Numbered from the stretch's first letter, positions 43,520 to 51,507 are shown. The stretch is DNA of 64,000 nucleotides from Pseudonocardia endophytica (GCF_004339565.1 NZ_SMFZ01000002.1:2418001-2482000); one strand, 5' to 3'. The notes: generated by a model not told the origin, from the sequence alone. Numbers and translations: made by a program.

Positions 43520-43548
43520 ACTCTCGCCGACCACATCGCGAAATGCAA
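43520..43548 (-). promoter_or_regulatory. Promoter of leader 4 and the ssu-like operon
   Basis: Minus-strand TTGCAT (43548-43543), 17-base spacer, GAGAGT (43525-43520), then seven bases to the GTG of leader 4. The boxes are weak matches, but spacing and position repeat those of leaders 3 and 9. Confidence 0.5.
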
Positions 43549-43564
43549 TGCGATCGGCGACACA

Positions 43565-43596
43565 TGTCGACGGCTGTCGACACCCGGCGCCGGGTG
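43565..43596. promoter_or_regulatory. Two overlapping perfect palindromes, GntR operator candidate
   Basis: TGTCGACGGCTGTCGACA (43565-43582) is a 7-4-7 perfect inverted repeat. CACCCGGCGCCGGGTG (43581-43596) is a perfect 16-base palindrome overlapping it by two bases. They lie between leader 4's promoter and the divergent GntR gene, a natural place for autoregulation plus control of the ssu-like operon. Confidence 0.6.
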
Positions 43597-43623
43597 ATGA
43601 CCGCGGACGTCCGTGGGCGCACA

Positions 43624-44292
43624 ATGAGCGGCATGACCGTGAGCGCGGGGGCGGGCGTCGCCGACGACACCGGGCCGTACGACCTCATCCGGCGGCGGAT
43701 CCTGTCCGGCCACTGGTCCGCCGGCAACGTCCTGACCTCCAGCGGGATCGCTGCGGAGCAGGGCACCAGCCGGTCACCGATCCGCGACGCCCTGAACCGC
43801 CTGGAGTACGAGGGCCTCGTCGAGAAGGCCCCCGGCGGCTTCCTGGTCCGGGTCCGCAGCGCCGAGGAGATCCTCGAGATCTGCGACGCGCGTATCGCGC
43901 TGGACAGCGCGGCCGCCACGAAGGCGGCCCGGCAGGCGTCCGAACTGGACCTCGCCCGGCTCGATCACCTGCTCGAACAGGCCGACGGCGCCGACGTCCC
44001 GGCGCGGCTGGAGATCGACCGCCAGTTCCACCACGCCGTCCGCACCGCCGGGCGGAACGCCACGATCAGCAGGCTGCTCGACGGCCTGGAGACACAGCTG
44101 GCGGCGTACGACTCGACGTCGACGGCCGAGCCGGAGAACCTCGCGATCATCCTCGACGAGCACCGCGCGATCCTCGCCGCGATCCGGGACGGCGACGGCG
44201 AGCGGGCCGGATCGACCATGACCGCCCACCAGACGCGGGCGCGGGACCTGCGGATCGCCACGCTGGCCCGCCGGGTCGACGGTCCGTCCTGA
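43624..44292 (+). CDS. GntR family regulator (FCD-like C-terminal domain)
   Basis: The product is 222 aa from ATG 43624 (ATG 43633 is also possible; neither has a strong Shine-Dalgarno). The winged helix reads YDLIRRRILSGHWSAGNVLT, IAAEQGTSRSPIRDALNRLEYEGLVEKAPGG. The C-terminal helical domain has ARLEIDRQFHHAVRTAGRNATISRLL and ILDEHRAILAAIRDGDGERA, the FadR/FCD pattern that binds small carboxylates. It is divergent from the leader 4 operon and probably regulates it in addition to the leader. Confidence 0.85.
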   Translation: MSGMTVSAGAGVADDTGPYDLIRRRILSGHWSAGNVLTSSGIAAEQGTSRSPIRDALNRLEYEGLVEKAPGGFLVRVRSAEEILEICDARIALDSAAATKAARQASELDLARLDHLLEQADGADVPARLEIDRQFHHAVRTAGRNATISRLLDGLETQLAAYDSTSTAEPENLAIILDEHRAILAAIRDGDGERAGSTMTAHQTRARDLRIATLARRVDGPS

Positions 44293-44329
44293 CCGGCGGC
44301 CGGTCCGGCGAGACCGGCGACCGCCCCGG

Positions 44330-44989
44330 TCAGCGGCGCAGCGCGATCCGGGCGAGGCGGTTCCCGAGCAGCTGGGCCAGCTGGACGATCGCAATGATGA
44401 TCACGACGGTGAGGAGTGTGACCGGCCAGTTGAACTGCTGGTAGCCGTAGCTGATCGCGAAGTCGCCGAGCCCGCCGCCGCCGACGTAGCCGGCCATCGC
44501 CGACATGTCCACGACGGCGACGAAGATGAACGTGTAGCCGAGGATCAGCGGTGCCAGCGCCTCCGGGATCAGGACGCTCCAGATGATCCGCCAGCGGCTC
44601 GCGCCCATCGCCCTGGCCGCCTCGATCACGCCGTCGTCGACGGCCACGAGGTTCTGCTCCACGATCCGGCCGATCACGAACGTCGCCATCGCCGACATCG
44701 GGAACAGCACCGACCGCGTGCCGATCGTCGTGCCCATCACGAGCAGCGTCAGCGGGCCGACCGCGGTGATGAAGATGATGAACGGGATCGGGCGGACGAT
44801 GTTGACCAGCACGTTGAGCACCGTGAACACGGGCCCGTTCTGCAGCAGACCGCCGCGCCGGGTGGAGTGGAGCGCGACGCCGAGCGCCAGGCCGAGCACG
44901 CCGGCGATCAGCATCGTCCAGAACACCATGTACGCCGTCTGTGCCAGCGAGAGCCACAGCACCGGCGAGAGGCTCGCCCAGTCGCTCAC
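44330..44989 (-). CDS. metI: Methionine-type ABC transporter permease
   Basis: The product is 219 aa from GTG 44989, overlapping the metN stop as GTGA. MetI features: LAQTAYMVFWTMLIAGVLGLALGVAL, LVNIVRPIPFIIFITAVGPL, the EAA loop VIEAARAMGASRWRIIWSVLIPEALAPLILGYTF, and VVDMSAMAGYVGGGGLGDFAISYGYQQF. The last segment is diagnostic of the MetI family. It is the final gene of a metQ-metN-metI operon under leader 5 and converges on the GntR gene. Confidence 0.9.
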   Translation of the reverse strand: MSDWASLSPVLWLSLAQTAYMVFWTMLIAGVLGLALGVALHSTRRGGLLQNGPVFTVLNVLVNIVRPIPFIIFITAVGPLTLLVMGTTIGTRSVLFPMSAMATFVIGRIVEQNLVAVDDGVIEAARAMGASRWRIIWSVLIPEALAPLILGYTFIFVAVVDMSAMAGYVGGGGLGDFAISYGYQQFNWPVTLLTVVIIIAIVQLAQLLGNRLARIALRR

Positions 44990-46029
44990 AGGTCGTCGAC
45001 CTCCTCGACACGGGTGTGCCCGCGCAGCTCCGCGATCAGCGCGTCCACGTCGGAGTCCCGGCCGGCGAGCTCGAACGTGATGCTGCCGAACGGCTTCTCG
45101 GCGAGCTCGCGGATCCCGCCGTAGACGATGGTGCTGCGCACGTCGCGGGCCGCCAGGACGTCGGCCAGCGCCGAGCGGGCGTCGGTGTCCGCACGGACCC
45201 AGACCGTCACGATCCGGCCGGAGAAGTGCTGACGGAGCCGGGCGAGCGTCTCGTCGGACGGGCGGTCGCGCAGCACGCTGTGCACGAACCGGCGGGTCGC
45301 GGTCTCCTGCGGGTCGGCGAACACGTCGTACACCGGGCCCTGCTCGATCACCCGGCCCTGCTCCATCACGACGACGCTGTGGCAGATCGAGCTCACCACC
45401 TCCATCTCGTGAGTGATCACCACGATCGTCGTGCCGAGCTCGGCGTTGATCCGCCGCAACAGGCCCAGCACGTCCTGGGTGGTCTCCGGGTCGAGCGCGC
45501 TGGTGGCCTCGTCGGCGAGCAGGATGCCGGGCGAGGTGGCCAGTGCGCGGGCGATGCCGACCCGCTGTTTCTGCCCGCCGGAGAGCTGGGCCGGGAACTG
45601 CCGGGCCTTGTCCGCGATCCCGACGAACTCCAGCAGCTCGGCCACCCGCGCCCGGCGGCGCTCGGCGGACCATCCGGCGATCCGCAGCGGATAGCCGACG
45701 TTGCCCGCCACCGTGCGCGAGGAGAGCAGGTTGAACTGCTGGAAGATCATCCCGACGTCGGCGCGCAGCTCCCGCAGGCCGCGCTCGCCCAGCGTGGACG
45801 TGTCACGGCCCGCGACGGTCACCGTTCCCGACGTGGGCAGCTCCAACGCGTTGATCATCCGGACGAGGGTGCTCTTGCCCGCCCCTGAGTAGCCGATCAC
45901 GCCGGTGATCTCGCCGGCGGCGACGTCGAGATCGACGGCGTCGACGGCGCGGATCTCGGCGCCGCCGCGGGTGCCGGCGAACGTCCTGCCCGCCCCGCGG
46001 AACGAGATCACCGGTGTGGCCGTGCCCAT
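44986..46029 (-). CDS. metN: Methionine ABC transporter ATPase with NIL domain
   Basis: The product is 347 aa. Walker A GYSGAGKST, Q-loop IFQQFNLLSSRTVAGNV, signature LSGGQKQRVGIARALATSPGILLADEATSALDP and VITHEMEVVSSICHSVVVMEQG are typical MetN. Residues about 260-345 form the regulatory NIL/ACT-like domain (HFSGRIVTVWVRADTD, VRSTIVYGGIRELAEKPFGSITFELAG), which binds methionine and inhibits transport. The start lies four bases after the metQ stop. Confidence 0.92.
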   Translation of the reverse strand: MGTATPVISFRGAGRTFAGTRGGAEIRAVDAVDLDVAAGEITGVIGYSGAGKSTLVRMINALELPTSGTVTVAGRDTSTLGERGLRELRADVGMIFQQFNLLSSRTVAGNVGYPLRIAGWSAERRRARVAELLEFVGIADKARQFPAQLSGGQKQRVGIARALATSPGILLADEATSALDPETTQDVLGLLRRINAELGTTIVVITHEMEVVSSICHSVVVMEQGRVIEQGPVYDVFADPQETATRRFVHSVLRDRPSDETLARLRQHFSGRIVTVWVRADTDARSALADVLAARDVRSTIVYGGIRELAEKPFGSITFELAGRDSDVDALIAELRGHTRVEEVDDL

Positions 46030-46033
46030 CGGG

Positions 46034-46927
46034 TCAGCCGCCGGCCTTCCGGATCGTGTCCTGGATCTGCACCGTGGTGGCCTGCAGGTCGGACGCGGTG
46101 TTGTCCTTGATCACGCCGCCCGTGCCGAGGTCCTGGCGGACCGCCGCGATCACCTCGGGGTCGTGGTAGATCTCGGCCAGCTTCACGTAGGTCGGGTTGT
46201 CCTTGTCCGCGGCGCGGGCGACGAACGTGTTGATGTACGGCTTGGCCGCGTCGGAGTTCGGGTCCTCGGCGTAGAGGACCTTGTCCTGGCCGAGCTTCGC
46301 GGCGGTCGCGTAGTTGTTGTTCACGATCGCGCCGTCCACGGAGTTGATGTTGGCGGCGGTCTGCGCCGCGTCCACCGGCAGCACCGTCACCTTCGACGCG
46401 GCCGGGTCGATCTCGTCCGGTGTGGACAGGGTGCTGCCGCCACCCCGCAGCGTCACCAGCTTCGCGGCCTGCAGCACGAGCAGGGCGCGGGCCTGGTTGG
46501 TCGGGTCGTTCGGGATCGCGACCTTGCCGCCCTGCGGGATCTGGGCGAGCTCGGTGTGCTTCGTCGAGTACAGCGGCAGGGGGTAGACGGCGGTGGCGCC
46601 GATCGGGACCAGGGTGTCGTCGTTCTTGACGTTGTAGTTCGCCAGGTACTGCAGGTGCTGGAACTGGTTCAGCTGTAGCTGGCCCTGGGACAGGGCAGGG
46701 TTGGGCTGGTTGTAGTCGGTGAAGTTGACCAGGTCGACGGTGATCCCGGCCGCCGCGGCCTTGGCCTTGTAGACGTTCCAGTAGTTCTCGGCGGCGTCCG
46801 ACACGCCGATCGAGACCTTCTGCCCCGCACCGTCTCCACCGGACGGGGCGGAGCCGGGTGCGGCGCACGCGGCGGCGAGCACGGCGGCGGGGGCCAGCAG
46901 CAGCAGAGCGCGCGACCAGCGCGACAT
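46034..46927 (-). CDS. metQ: Methionine-binding lipoprotein (NlpA/MetQ family)
   Basis: The product is 297 aa, with GAGAGG before the ATG. Signal peptide with lipobox LAAAC (Cys21). The mature domain shows the NLPA pattern VDLVNFTDYNQPNPALSQGQLQLNQFQHLQYL, AVYPLPLYSTKHTELAQIPQGGKVAIPNDPTNQARALLVLQ-type segments and VDGAIVNNNYATAAKLGQDKVLYAEDP. It captures methionine or its oxides outside the membrane and passes it to MetN-MetI. First gene after leader 5. Confidence 0.9.
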   Translation of the reverse strand: MSRWSRALLLLAPAAVLAAACAAPGSAPSGGDGAGQKVSIGVSDAAENYWNVYKAKAAAAGITVDLVNFTDYNQPNPALSQGQLQLNQFQHLQYLANYNVKNDDTLVPIGATAVYPLPLYSTKHTELAQIPQGGKVAIPNDPTNQARALLVLQAAKLVTLRGGGSTLSTPDEIDPAASKVTVLPVDAAQTAANINSVDGAIVNNNYATAAKLGQDKVLYAEDPNSDAAKPYINTFVARAADKDNPTYVKLAEIYHDPEVIAAVRQDLGTGGVIKDNTASDLQATTVQIQDTIRKAGG

Positions 46928-47031
46928 GGCAGTACCTCTCGCGGGAGACGGCCCGCGCGGCGGCGCCGGGGCGCGCGGCGAGGGGCCGGGAAGGGATGGA
47001 CCGGACGGTCCGGAGTGGACGGGGTGGGGTC

Positions 47032-47109
47032 TCAGACGACCCGACAGGACGCGCTGGTCACGCGCAGCAGGTCGACGTGACGACGACCGACGAGAACCCG
47101 CCCGTGCAC
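47032..47109 (-). CDS. Leader peptide 5 (HVDL...CR family) of the metQNI operon
   Basis: A 25-codon ORF from GTG 47109 (AGGGGG seven bases upstream) ends VGRRHVDLLRVTSASCRVV-stop. Cys is 11 residues after His, encoded TGT, but two Val codons follow the Arg. It lies 104 bases before metQ. Its core is nearly identical to leaders 1 and 3. This places a methionine importer under the same cis-acting control as the organosulfur operons. Confidence 0.8.
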   Translation of the reverse strand: MHGRVLVGRRHVDLLRVTSASCRVV

Positions 47110-47151
47110 GTCCCACCCCCTGCGGGCCACGACGGCCCGACGACGTCCGTG

Positions 47152-47181
47152 ATCGTGCGCGCTGTTCGTTCCCGCGGTCAA
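47152..47181 (-). promoter_or_regulatory. Promoter of leader 5/metQNI
   Basis: Minus-strand TTGACC (47181-47176) with CACGAT (47157-47152) after 18 bases. The predicted start near 47145 leaves about 35 bases before the GTG of leader 5, so this leader has a conventional 5' UTR. Confidence 0.45.
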
Positions 47182-47242
47182 GCGGCGTGGCCCCGCTGTG
47201 GCGGCACTCTCAGCCACGGGGTCCGCGGCGCGTCGTGGGCGC

Positions 47243-47272
47243 TTGACACCCGGTCGCGGCGCGGGCTTGGGT
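47243..47272 (+). promoter_or_regulatory. Promoter of leader 6/MFS
   Basis: TTGACA at 47243-47248 is followed by TTGGGT at 47267-47272 (18-base spacer). TTGACACCCG, TCG, GCGGG, TTG and GTGG are shared in order with the promoter at 32304, a likely shared regulator or sigma factor. Confidence 0.5.
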
Positions 47273-47331
47273 GGGGCCGATCGGTCGTGTCGCGCAAGGC
47301 GTCGGAGGCCGAGCGGCGACCGGGGGGACGC

Positions 47332-47421
47332 ATGACGCAGCGCGCGGGGGTGCTCCGCACGCGCTGGAGCAGGCGTCGGCACGTCGACTTCGGACGGTGG
47401 CAGGGCGACCTCTGTCGCTGA
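47332..47421 (+). CDS. Leader peptide 6 (HVDF...CR family)
   Basis: A 29-codon ORF with GGGGGGA five bases before the ATG ends SRRRHVDFGRWQGDLCR-stop. Cys is 11 residues after His (TGT), and CTCTGTCGCTGACC matches leaders 1 and 2. GCGAC-CTCT-GTCGC can form a hairpin around the Cys codon. It precedes an MFS transporter by 63 bases. It is most similar to leader 2 (HVDFG, DLCR) but has no SAM aptamer in front. Confidence 0.8.
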   Translation: MTQRAGVLRTRWSRRRHVDFGRWQGDLCR

Positions 47422-47484
47422 CCCGGTCGCTGCCCGCGACCGTTCCCGGCGTCCCGTCCATACGGCGTCCCGAGGTGCCCACCC

Positions 47485-48906
47485 ATGTCCGCGTCCACCC
47501 CCGCGCGTCCGCGCACGATCCTCGCGATCTGTCTCGCCACCGGCTTCACGACGCTGGTCGACCAGTCCATCCTCACCGTCGCCGTGCCCGCGTTGCGGAC
47601 CGACCTCGCGGCGTCCGGAAGCGACGTCCAGTGGATCCTCGCGATCTACTCGCTCACGTTCGGCCTGGTGCTGGTCCCTGCGGGACGGCTCGGCGACGCG
47701 TGGGGGCGCGGCCGCCTGCTCGTCGGCGGGCTCACGTTGTTCAGCGCGGCGAGCGTGCTCGGCGCCGCCGCCACGGCCCCGTGGGTGCTGATCGTCGCCC
47801 GGCTGGTGCAGGGGATCGGTGCCGGCACGGCCAACCCGCAGGTCATCGGCCTCATGCAGGACCATTTCACGGGCCCGGCCCGGGCTCGGGCGCTCGGTGC
47901 CTACGCGGCTGTGGCCTCGCTGTCCGGCATGGTGGCTCCGGTCGTCGGCGGACTGCTGCTCGCCGTATCGGGGCCGGACGTCGGCTGGCGCCTGGTGATG
48001 GCCGTGAACCTGCCGTTCGGGATCGTGACGTGCGTCGTCGCGGCCCGCAGGCTGCGCCTCGGGAGGGTCGCGCGGGGTGCGCGCGCGGAGCTGGACCCGG
48101 TCGGGATCGGGCTGCTGTCAGTGATCACTCTGGCGGTCCTGCTGCCCGTGGTGGGCGGTGCCGCCGCGGCGCCCTGGATCGCGGCCGGGGTGGTCGCGGT
48201 CCCCGTGCTCGCGTGGTGGGAACGGCGGCTGGCCCGCCGCGGCGGCGCGCCGGTGCTGCATCCCGCGCTCGTCCGGTCACCGGGGTTCGTGCTGGGCACG
48301 GTCGTCGCGATGTGCTGGTTCGGGTCGAGCCTCGGGACCGGCGTGGTGGTGACGCTGGCCCTGCAGGAGGGGCTCGGACTGTCCCCGCTGCTCGCCGGGC
48401 TCTGCCTGGTGCCGTCGGCGCTGGCGATGGGGGTGACCTCGACGATCGGGTGGCGGGTCGTCGGGCGGTGGGGCCGGGCGTCGGTGACGACGGCGCTGGG
48501 CGTGCTCGCCGGCGTGCTCGCCTGCACTGTCGTCGCGGTGGCGGTCCTGCCACCCGCGGCGCTCGTGTCAGTCCTCGTGGTCTCGCAGTTCCTCACCGGG
48601 GCGGCCGGAGGGCTGATCGCCTCGCCGAACCAGGGTCTGACGCTGGCGCTGGCCCCACCCGGGGCACACGGGCTCGCGGCCGGTTTCTTCCAGGTCTCCC
48701 AGCGCGTCTCGTCGACGGTCTGCATCGCCGCTTGCACCGGCGTGTTCGTCGCGTCCGCCGGACCGGACGGTTACCGCACGGGGCTCGCGACCGCGCTGGG
48801 CATCGCGCTCGTGCTCACCGTCGTGGCTCTCGTCGCGTCGGCGTCCGACCGTCACCCGAGTTCCACTCCCGAGCACCGGGTCGCATGCCGGCCAGCCCGG
48901 CCGTGA
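47485..48906 (+). CDS. MFS transporter, DHA2 (14-helix) type
   Basis: The product is 473 aa. First helix ILAICLATGFTTLVDQSILTVAVPAL, motif A PAGRLGDAWGRGRLLVG, motif C-like ASLSGMVAPVVGGLLLA with WRLVMAVNLPFGIVT, all typical of EmrB/QacA exporters. About 14 hydrophobic segments. It follows leader 6, so export or exchange of a sulfur metabolite is possible. Its last 92 bases overlap the 3' end of the convergent TetR gene. Confidence 0.86.
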   Translation: MSASTPARPRTILAICLATGFTTLVDQSILTVAVPALRTDLAASGSDVQWILAIYSLTFGLVLVPAGRLGDAWGRGRLLVGGLTLFSAASVLGAAATAPWVLIVARLVQGIGAGTANPQVIGLMQDHFTGPARARALGAYAAVASLSGMVAPVVGGLLLAVSGPDVGWRLVMAVNLPFGIVTCVVAARRLRLGRVARGARAELDPVGIGLLSVITLAVLLPVVGGAAAAPWIAAGVVAVPVLAWWERRLARRGGAPVLHPALVRSPGFVLGTVVAMCWFGSSLGTGVVVTLALQEGLGLSPLLAGLCLVPSALAMGVTSTIGWRVVGRWGRASVTTALGVLAGVLACTVVAVAVLPPAALVSVLVVSQFLTGAAGGLIASPNQGLTLALAPPGAHGLAAGFFQVSQRVSSTVCIAACTGVFVASAGPDGYRTGLATALGIALVLTVVALVASASDRHPSSTPEHRVACRPARP

Positions 48907-49426
48907 TCAGGCGGTCGGCCCGCACGGAACCCTCCTGCTCCCGGACCCAGGCCGCGGCGTTCATCAGCGTCACGACGTCCTCGACCGGGACGTCCTCGGC
49001 CAGCGAACCGGCGGCGCGGGCCTCGGCGACGAGCCGGTCCGTGCGCTCGGCCATGCGCGCGCAGTCGGCGGCCAGGCGGTCGCCCGCCGCGTCCGGCCCG
49101 CCGCCCGCCGCGAGATCGGACGCCAGGAACTCGGCCAGGCCGCGGTAGGTGGCGGCGTGCGAGGCGACCGTGCGCACCCAGTCCGCAAGGCCGTCCGGCC
49201 GGGTCGCGAACAGGGCGTCGTGACGGTCGGCGAGCAGCGCCCCGACCACGTTCCGGCGGGTCGGGAAGTGCTTGTAGAGCGTGCCGATCGCGACGCCCGC
49301 GCGGGCGGCGACCGCGGACAGCGACGCGCCGGTGCCGTCGGCGGCGAACACGGCGTCCGCCGCGACGAGCAGCGCGGCGCGGTTGCGCAGGCCGTCCGAA
49401 CGAGGCCTGCGTGCGGTCGTGGACAA
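48815..49426 (-). CDS. TetR family regulator
   Basis: The product is 203 aa from TTG 49426 after GAGGAG. HTH: ALLVAADAVFAADGTGASLSAVAARAGVAIGTLYKHFPTRRNVVGAL. The C-terminal domain has VEDVVTLMNAAAWVREQEGSVRADRLI, as in SbtR-like TetR proteins. Its end overlaps the convergent MFS gene by 92 bases, so the C-terminal residues are encoded antisense to the transporter tail. It is divergent from the NmrA gene, the probable target. Confidence 0.83.
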   Translation of the reverse strand: MSTTARRPRSDGLRNRAALLVAADAVFAADGTGASLSAVAARAGVAIGTLYKHFPTRRNVVGALLADRHDALFATRPDGLADWVRTVASHAATYRGLAEFLASDLAAGGGPDAAGDRLAADCARMAERTDRLVAEARAAGSLAEDVPVEDVVTLMNAAAWVREQEGSVRADRLITAGLAGMRPGAREWNSGDGRTPTRREPRR

Positions 49427-49443
49427 GGTGAGGGCTCCTCATG

Positions 49444-49472
49444 TTAGATAAGTCGAGTGATACTCATCTTAA
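49444..49472. promoter_or_regulatory. AT-rich inverted repeat, TetR operator candidate
   Basis: TTAGATAAGT (49444-49453) faces ACTCATCTTAA (49462-49472), whose reverse complement is TTAAGATGAGT, an imperfect inverted repeat with an 8-base spacer. It is by far the most AT-rich spot in the neighbourhood and sits directly before the NmrA Shine-Dalgarno AAGGAG, between divergent TetR and NmrA genes. Confidence 0.55.
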
Positions 49473-49482
49473 GGAGCGCGAC

Positions 49483-50358
49483 GTGATCGTGGTGATCGGG
49501 GCGACGGGTGCGATCGGCGGCGCGCTGGCCCGGCGCCTTGCGGCGGACGGGGTGCCGTTCCGCGCCCTGGTGCGTCGCCCGGACGTGAGCGTGCCCGGCG
49601 CCGAGACCGTCGTCGCCGATCTGGACGACCGGTCGTCGTTGCCCGCGGCGTTCGACGGCGCCACCCGGCTGTTCCTCAACGCCGGCGGCGCGGTCCCGGT
49701 CGACGGACCCCAGCCGATGATCGCCCAGCAGGAGGCCGCGATCGACGCCGCCGTCGACACCGGGGTGGAGCACGTCGTGAAGATCTCGGTCCTCGGCGTC
49801 GCCGACGGCGGGCCGCTCGCCGTCGGGGCGCATGCGCGGATCGAGCGCCATCTGGCCGCGTCCGGGCTCGCGGCGACCGTGCTGCGCCCCAGCGGCTTCC
49901 TGCAGAACCTGATCACCGGGGTCGCCGGGTTCACCGCCGACGGGGCCCTCCTCGACCCGTACGCGGGCGGCGCGGTGGGCTACATCGACGCCGAGGACAT
50001 CGCCGCGTGCGCGCACGCCGTCCTGACCGGCGCCGCCCCTGGCGGCGGCACCCACGAGCTCACCGGGCCGGTGGCGCTGACGCACGCCGACCTGGCCGCA
50101 GCGCTGTCGACCGTTCTCGGCAGGCCGGTCGGGGTCAGCTCGCCGGCGCTCGACGAGCTGGAGCCCACGCTGGTCGCGCAGGGCCTGCCGCCATCGTTCG
50201 CCCGCGACGTCGCCGCGCTCGCGACGGGTGTCGCCCTCGGCGAGCTGGCCGTCGTGACACCGGAGGTCGAACGCCTGACCGGCCGCCCGCCGCGGTCGGC
50301 CGAGACGTTCCTGGCCGCGCACGCCGCCGAGCTGCGGGCGCTGCTCGCCCGGCCGTGA
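49483..50358 (+). CDS. NmrA-like NAD(P)-binding oxidoreductase
   Basis: The product is 291 aa from GTG 49483, six bases after AAGGAG. Atypical SDR features: VIVVIGATGAIGGALARRLA at the N-terminus, RALVRRPD binding the NADP phosphate, EHVVKISVLGVADGG, TVLRPSGFLQNLITG and VGYIDAEDIAACAHAVL. Members act as quinone reductases or redox sensors. Paired divergently with a TetR, the usual layout for electrophile-induced NmrA genes. It ends at a strong bidirectional terminator. Confidence 0.85.
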   Translation: MIVVIGATGAIGGALARRLAADGVPFRALVRRPDVSVPGAETVVADLDDRSSLPAAFDGATRLFLNAGGAVPVDGPQPMIAQQEAAIDAAVDTGVEHVVKISVLGVADGGPLAVGAHARIERHLAASGLAATVLRPSGFLQNLITGVAGFTADGALLDPYAGGAVGYIDAEDIAACAHAVLTGAAPGGGTHELTGPVALTHADLAAALSTVLGRPVGVSSPALDELEPTLVAQGLPPSFARDVAALATGVALGELAVVTPEVERLTGRPPRSAETFLAAHAAELRALLARP

Positions 50359-50363
50359 CGCGA

Positions 50364-50412
50364 GAGCCGGAACCGGATACCACCGGTTCCGGCTCCCGTC
50401 CCGGCGCGGGAC
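50364..50412. terminator. Bidirectional terminator: two adjacent hairpins
   Basis: GAGCCGGAACCGG (50364-50376) pairs perfectly with CCGGTTCCGGCTC (50383-50395) across a six-base loop. Directly after it GTCCCG-GCG-CGGGAC (50398-50412) forms a second stem. They lie between the convergent NmrA and CBS genes. Confidence 0.75.
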
Positions 50413-50423
50413 CGACCGCCGGC

Positions 50424-50894
50424 TCAGTCGTGCGTCGCTCCGGCCGGGCCCGAGTGCCGTGACCAGACGCGGACCACGTCGGTCGTCGTGACGATGCCGA
50501 CGAGCCTGTCCACGGAGCCGACCAGGACGGCGTCGACGTGTCGCTCGGCCATCCGTGCGGCCGCGGCGGAGAGCCGGGTCCGCTCGCCCAGCACGACCGC
50601 CCGGCCCGCGACCTCGTGGACGCGCACGGTCGTCGCGCCGAGCGGGCCGTGCTCGGCAACCATGCCGCGCAACAGGTCCGGTTCCGTGACGAGCCCGACG
50701 CACCGGCCGTCGTCGATGACCGGGAGGTGGCGGACCTCGCGGGCGGCCATCGCCTGCAGCGCGGTCCGCACGGGCGCGTCCGGTGTGATCCCGACGAGGT
50801 GCGACGTCATGATCGTGCCCAGCGACGGGTCGTCGTCGAGCGTCTCCGGAGGGGCGTCGAGGCGGGCGGCGGGCACGGTCGCGTCCCCGCTCAC
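50424..50894 (-). CDS. CBS-domain pair protein
   Basis: The product is 156 aa from GTG 50894, overlapping the DoxX stop as GTGA. Two CBS motifs fill the protein: IMTSHLVGITPDAPVRTALQAM with REVRHLPVIDDGRCVGLVTEPDLLRGM, then VHEVAGRAVVLGERTRLSAAAARMAE with VDAVLVGSVDRLVGIVTTTDVVRV. CBS pairs bind adenine nucleotides or SAM and act as energy or SAM sensors. Coupling to DoxX and proximity to a sulfur regulon make SAM/AMP sensing attractive, but that is inference. Confidence 0.87.
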   Translation of the reverse strand: MSGDATVPAARLDAPPETLDDDPSLGTIMTSHLVGITPDAPVRTALQAMAAREVRHLPVIDDGRCVGLVTEPDLLRGMVAEHGPLGATTVRVHEVAGRAVVLGERTRLSAAAARMAERHVDAVLVGSVDRLVGIVTTTDVVRVWSRHSGPAGATHD

Positions 50895-51457
50895 GTCAGC
50901 CACGGGGTGCGCCGGACGAGCCGCGTCGTCGCCCACCAGCGTCCGAGCCCCCACGTGTCGCCGGCGCGAGTGAGTGCGACGACGATCAGCACGAGCGCGT
51001 AGACCAGGTGGTAGTCGACGATCGGGTTCGTCGACCCGGTCGGCTCGCCGGCGTTCGTGACCGCGTAGAACGGCAGCTCGGCGAGGTACATCAGCGCCAT
51101 CATGAGTGCTCCGCTGATCGCCGCGACCCGCAGACCCGCGCCGAGGATCACCGCGACCCCGATCGCCGCGAGTCCGGCCATGAACAGGACGTCCGCCCAC
51201 CAGGCGCCCGCGATCGCGCGGAACACCGGCGCCAACGGTCCGATGTCGACGTTGCTCAGGAACCCTCGCGTCGGCGAGCCGCCGTGGATCCAGGCGCGTG
51301 CCGCCGGTGTGGTGAACCCGAGTCCGAACAGCTTGTCCGCGAACGCCCACAGGAACACGAAGCCGGTCGCGACGCGCAGCAGCGCGAGGGACCGGCCCGC
51401 CACGGGGCGGATCGCCGGATCGAGGTCGGGGGTGCGGGTGGCCGATTCGGTTGTCAT
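50891..51457 (-). CDS. DoxX-like membrane protein
   Basis: The product is 188 aa, with GAGGAGAGG before the ATG. Four hydrophobic segments are visible: SLALLRVATGFVFLWAFADK, WWADVLFMAGLAAIGVAVILG, VAAISGALMMALMYLAELPFY and VYALVLIVVALTRAGDTW. DoxX relatives form part of thiosulfate:quinone oxidoreductase (DoxD/DoxA) or thiol-stress membrane complexes in mycobacteria. It is the first real gene after the decayed leader 7, so a link to sulfur chemistry is plausible. Confidence 0.8.
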   Translation of the reverse strand: MTTESATRTPDLDPAIRPVAGRSLALLRVATGFVFLWAFADKLFGLGFTTPAARAWIHGGSPTRGFLSNVDIGPLAPVFRAIAGAWWADVLFMAGLAAIGVAVILGAGLRVAAISGALMMALMYLAELPFYAVTNAGEPTGSTNPIVDYHLVYALVLIVVALTRAGDTWGLGRWWATTRLVRRTPWLT

Positions 51458-51507
51458 GGCCTCTCCTCGGTGGGGGATTCCAGACTCGCGTCGGCGCCAT
51501 GGTGCGG

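Noticed and set aside
47281..47331. A third SAM riboswitch before leader 6
   Set aside because: The promoter resembles that of riboswitch unit 1 and GGAGGCCGAGCGG looks superficially similar, but the GCAACC, GGTGC and P1 partners are missing.
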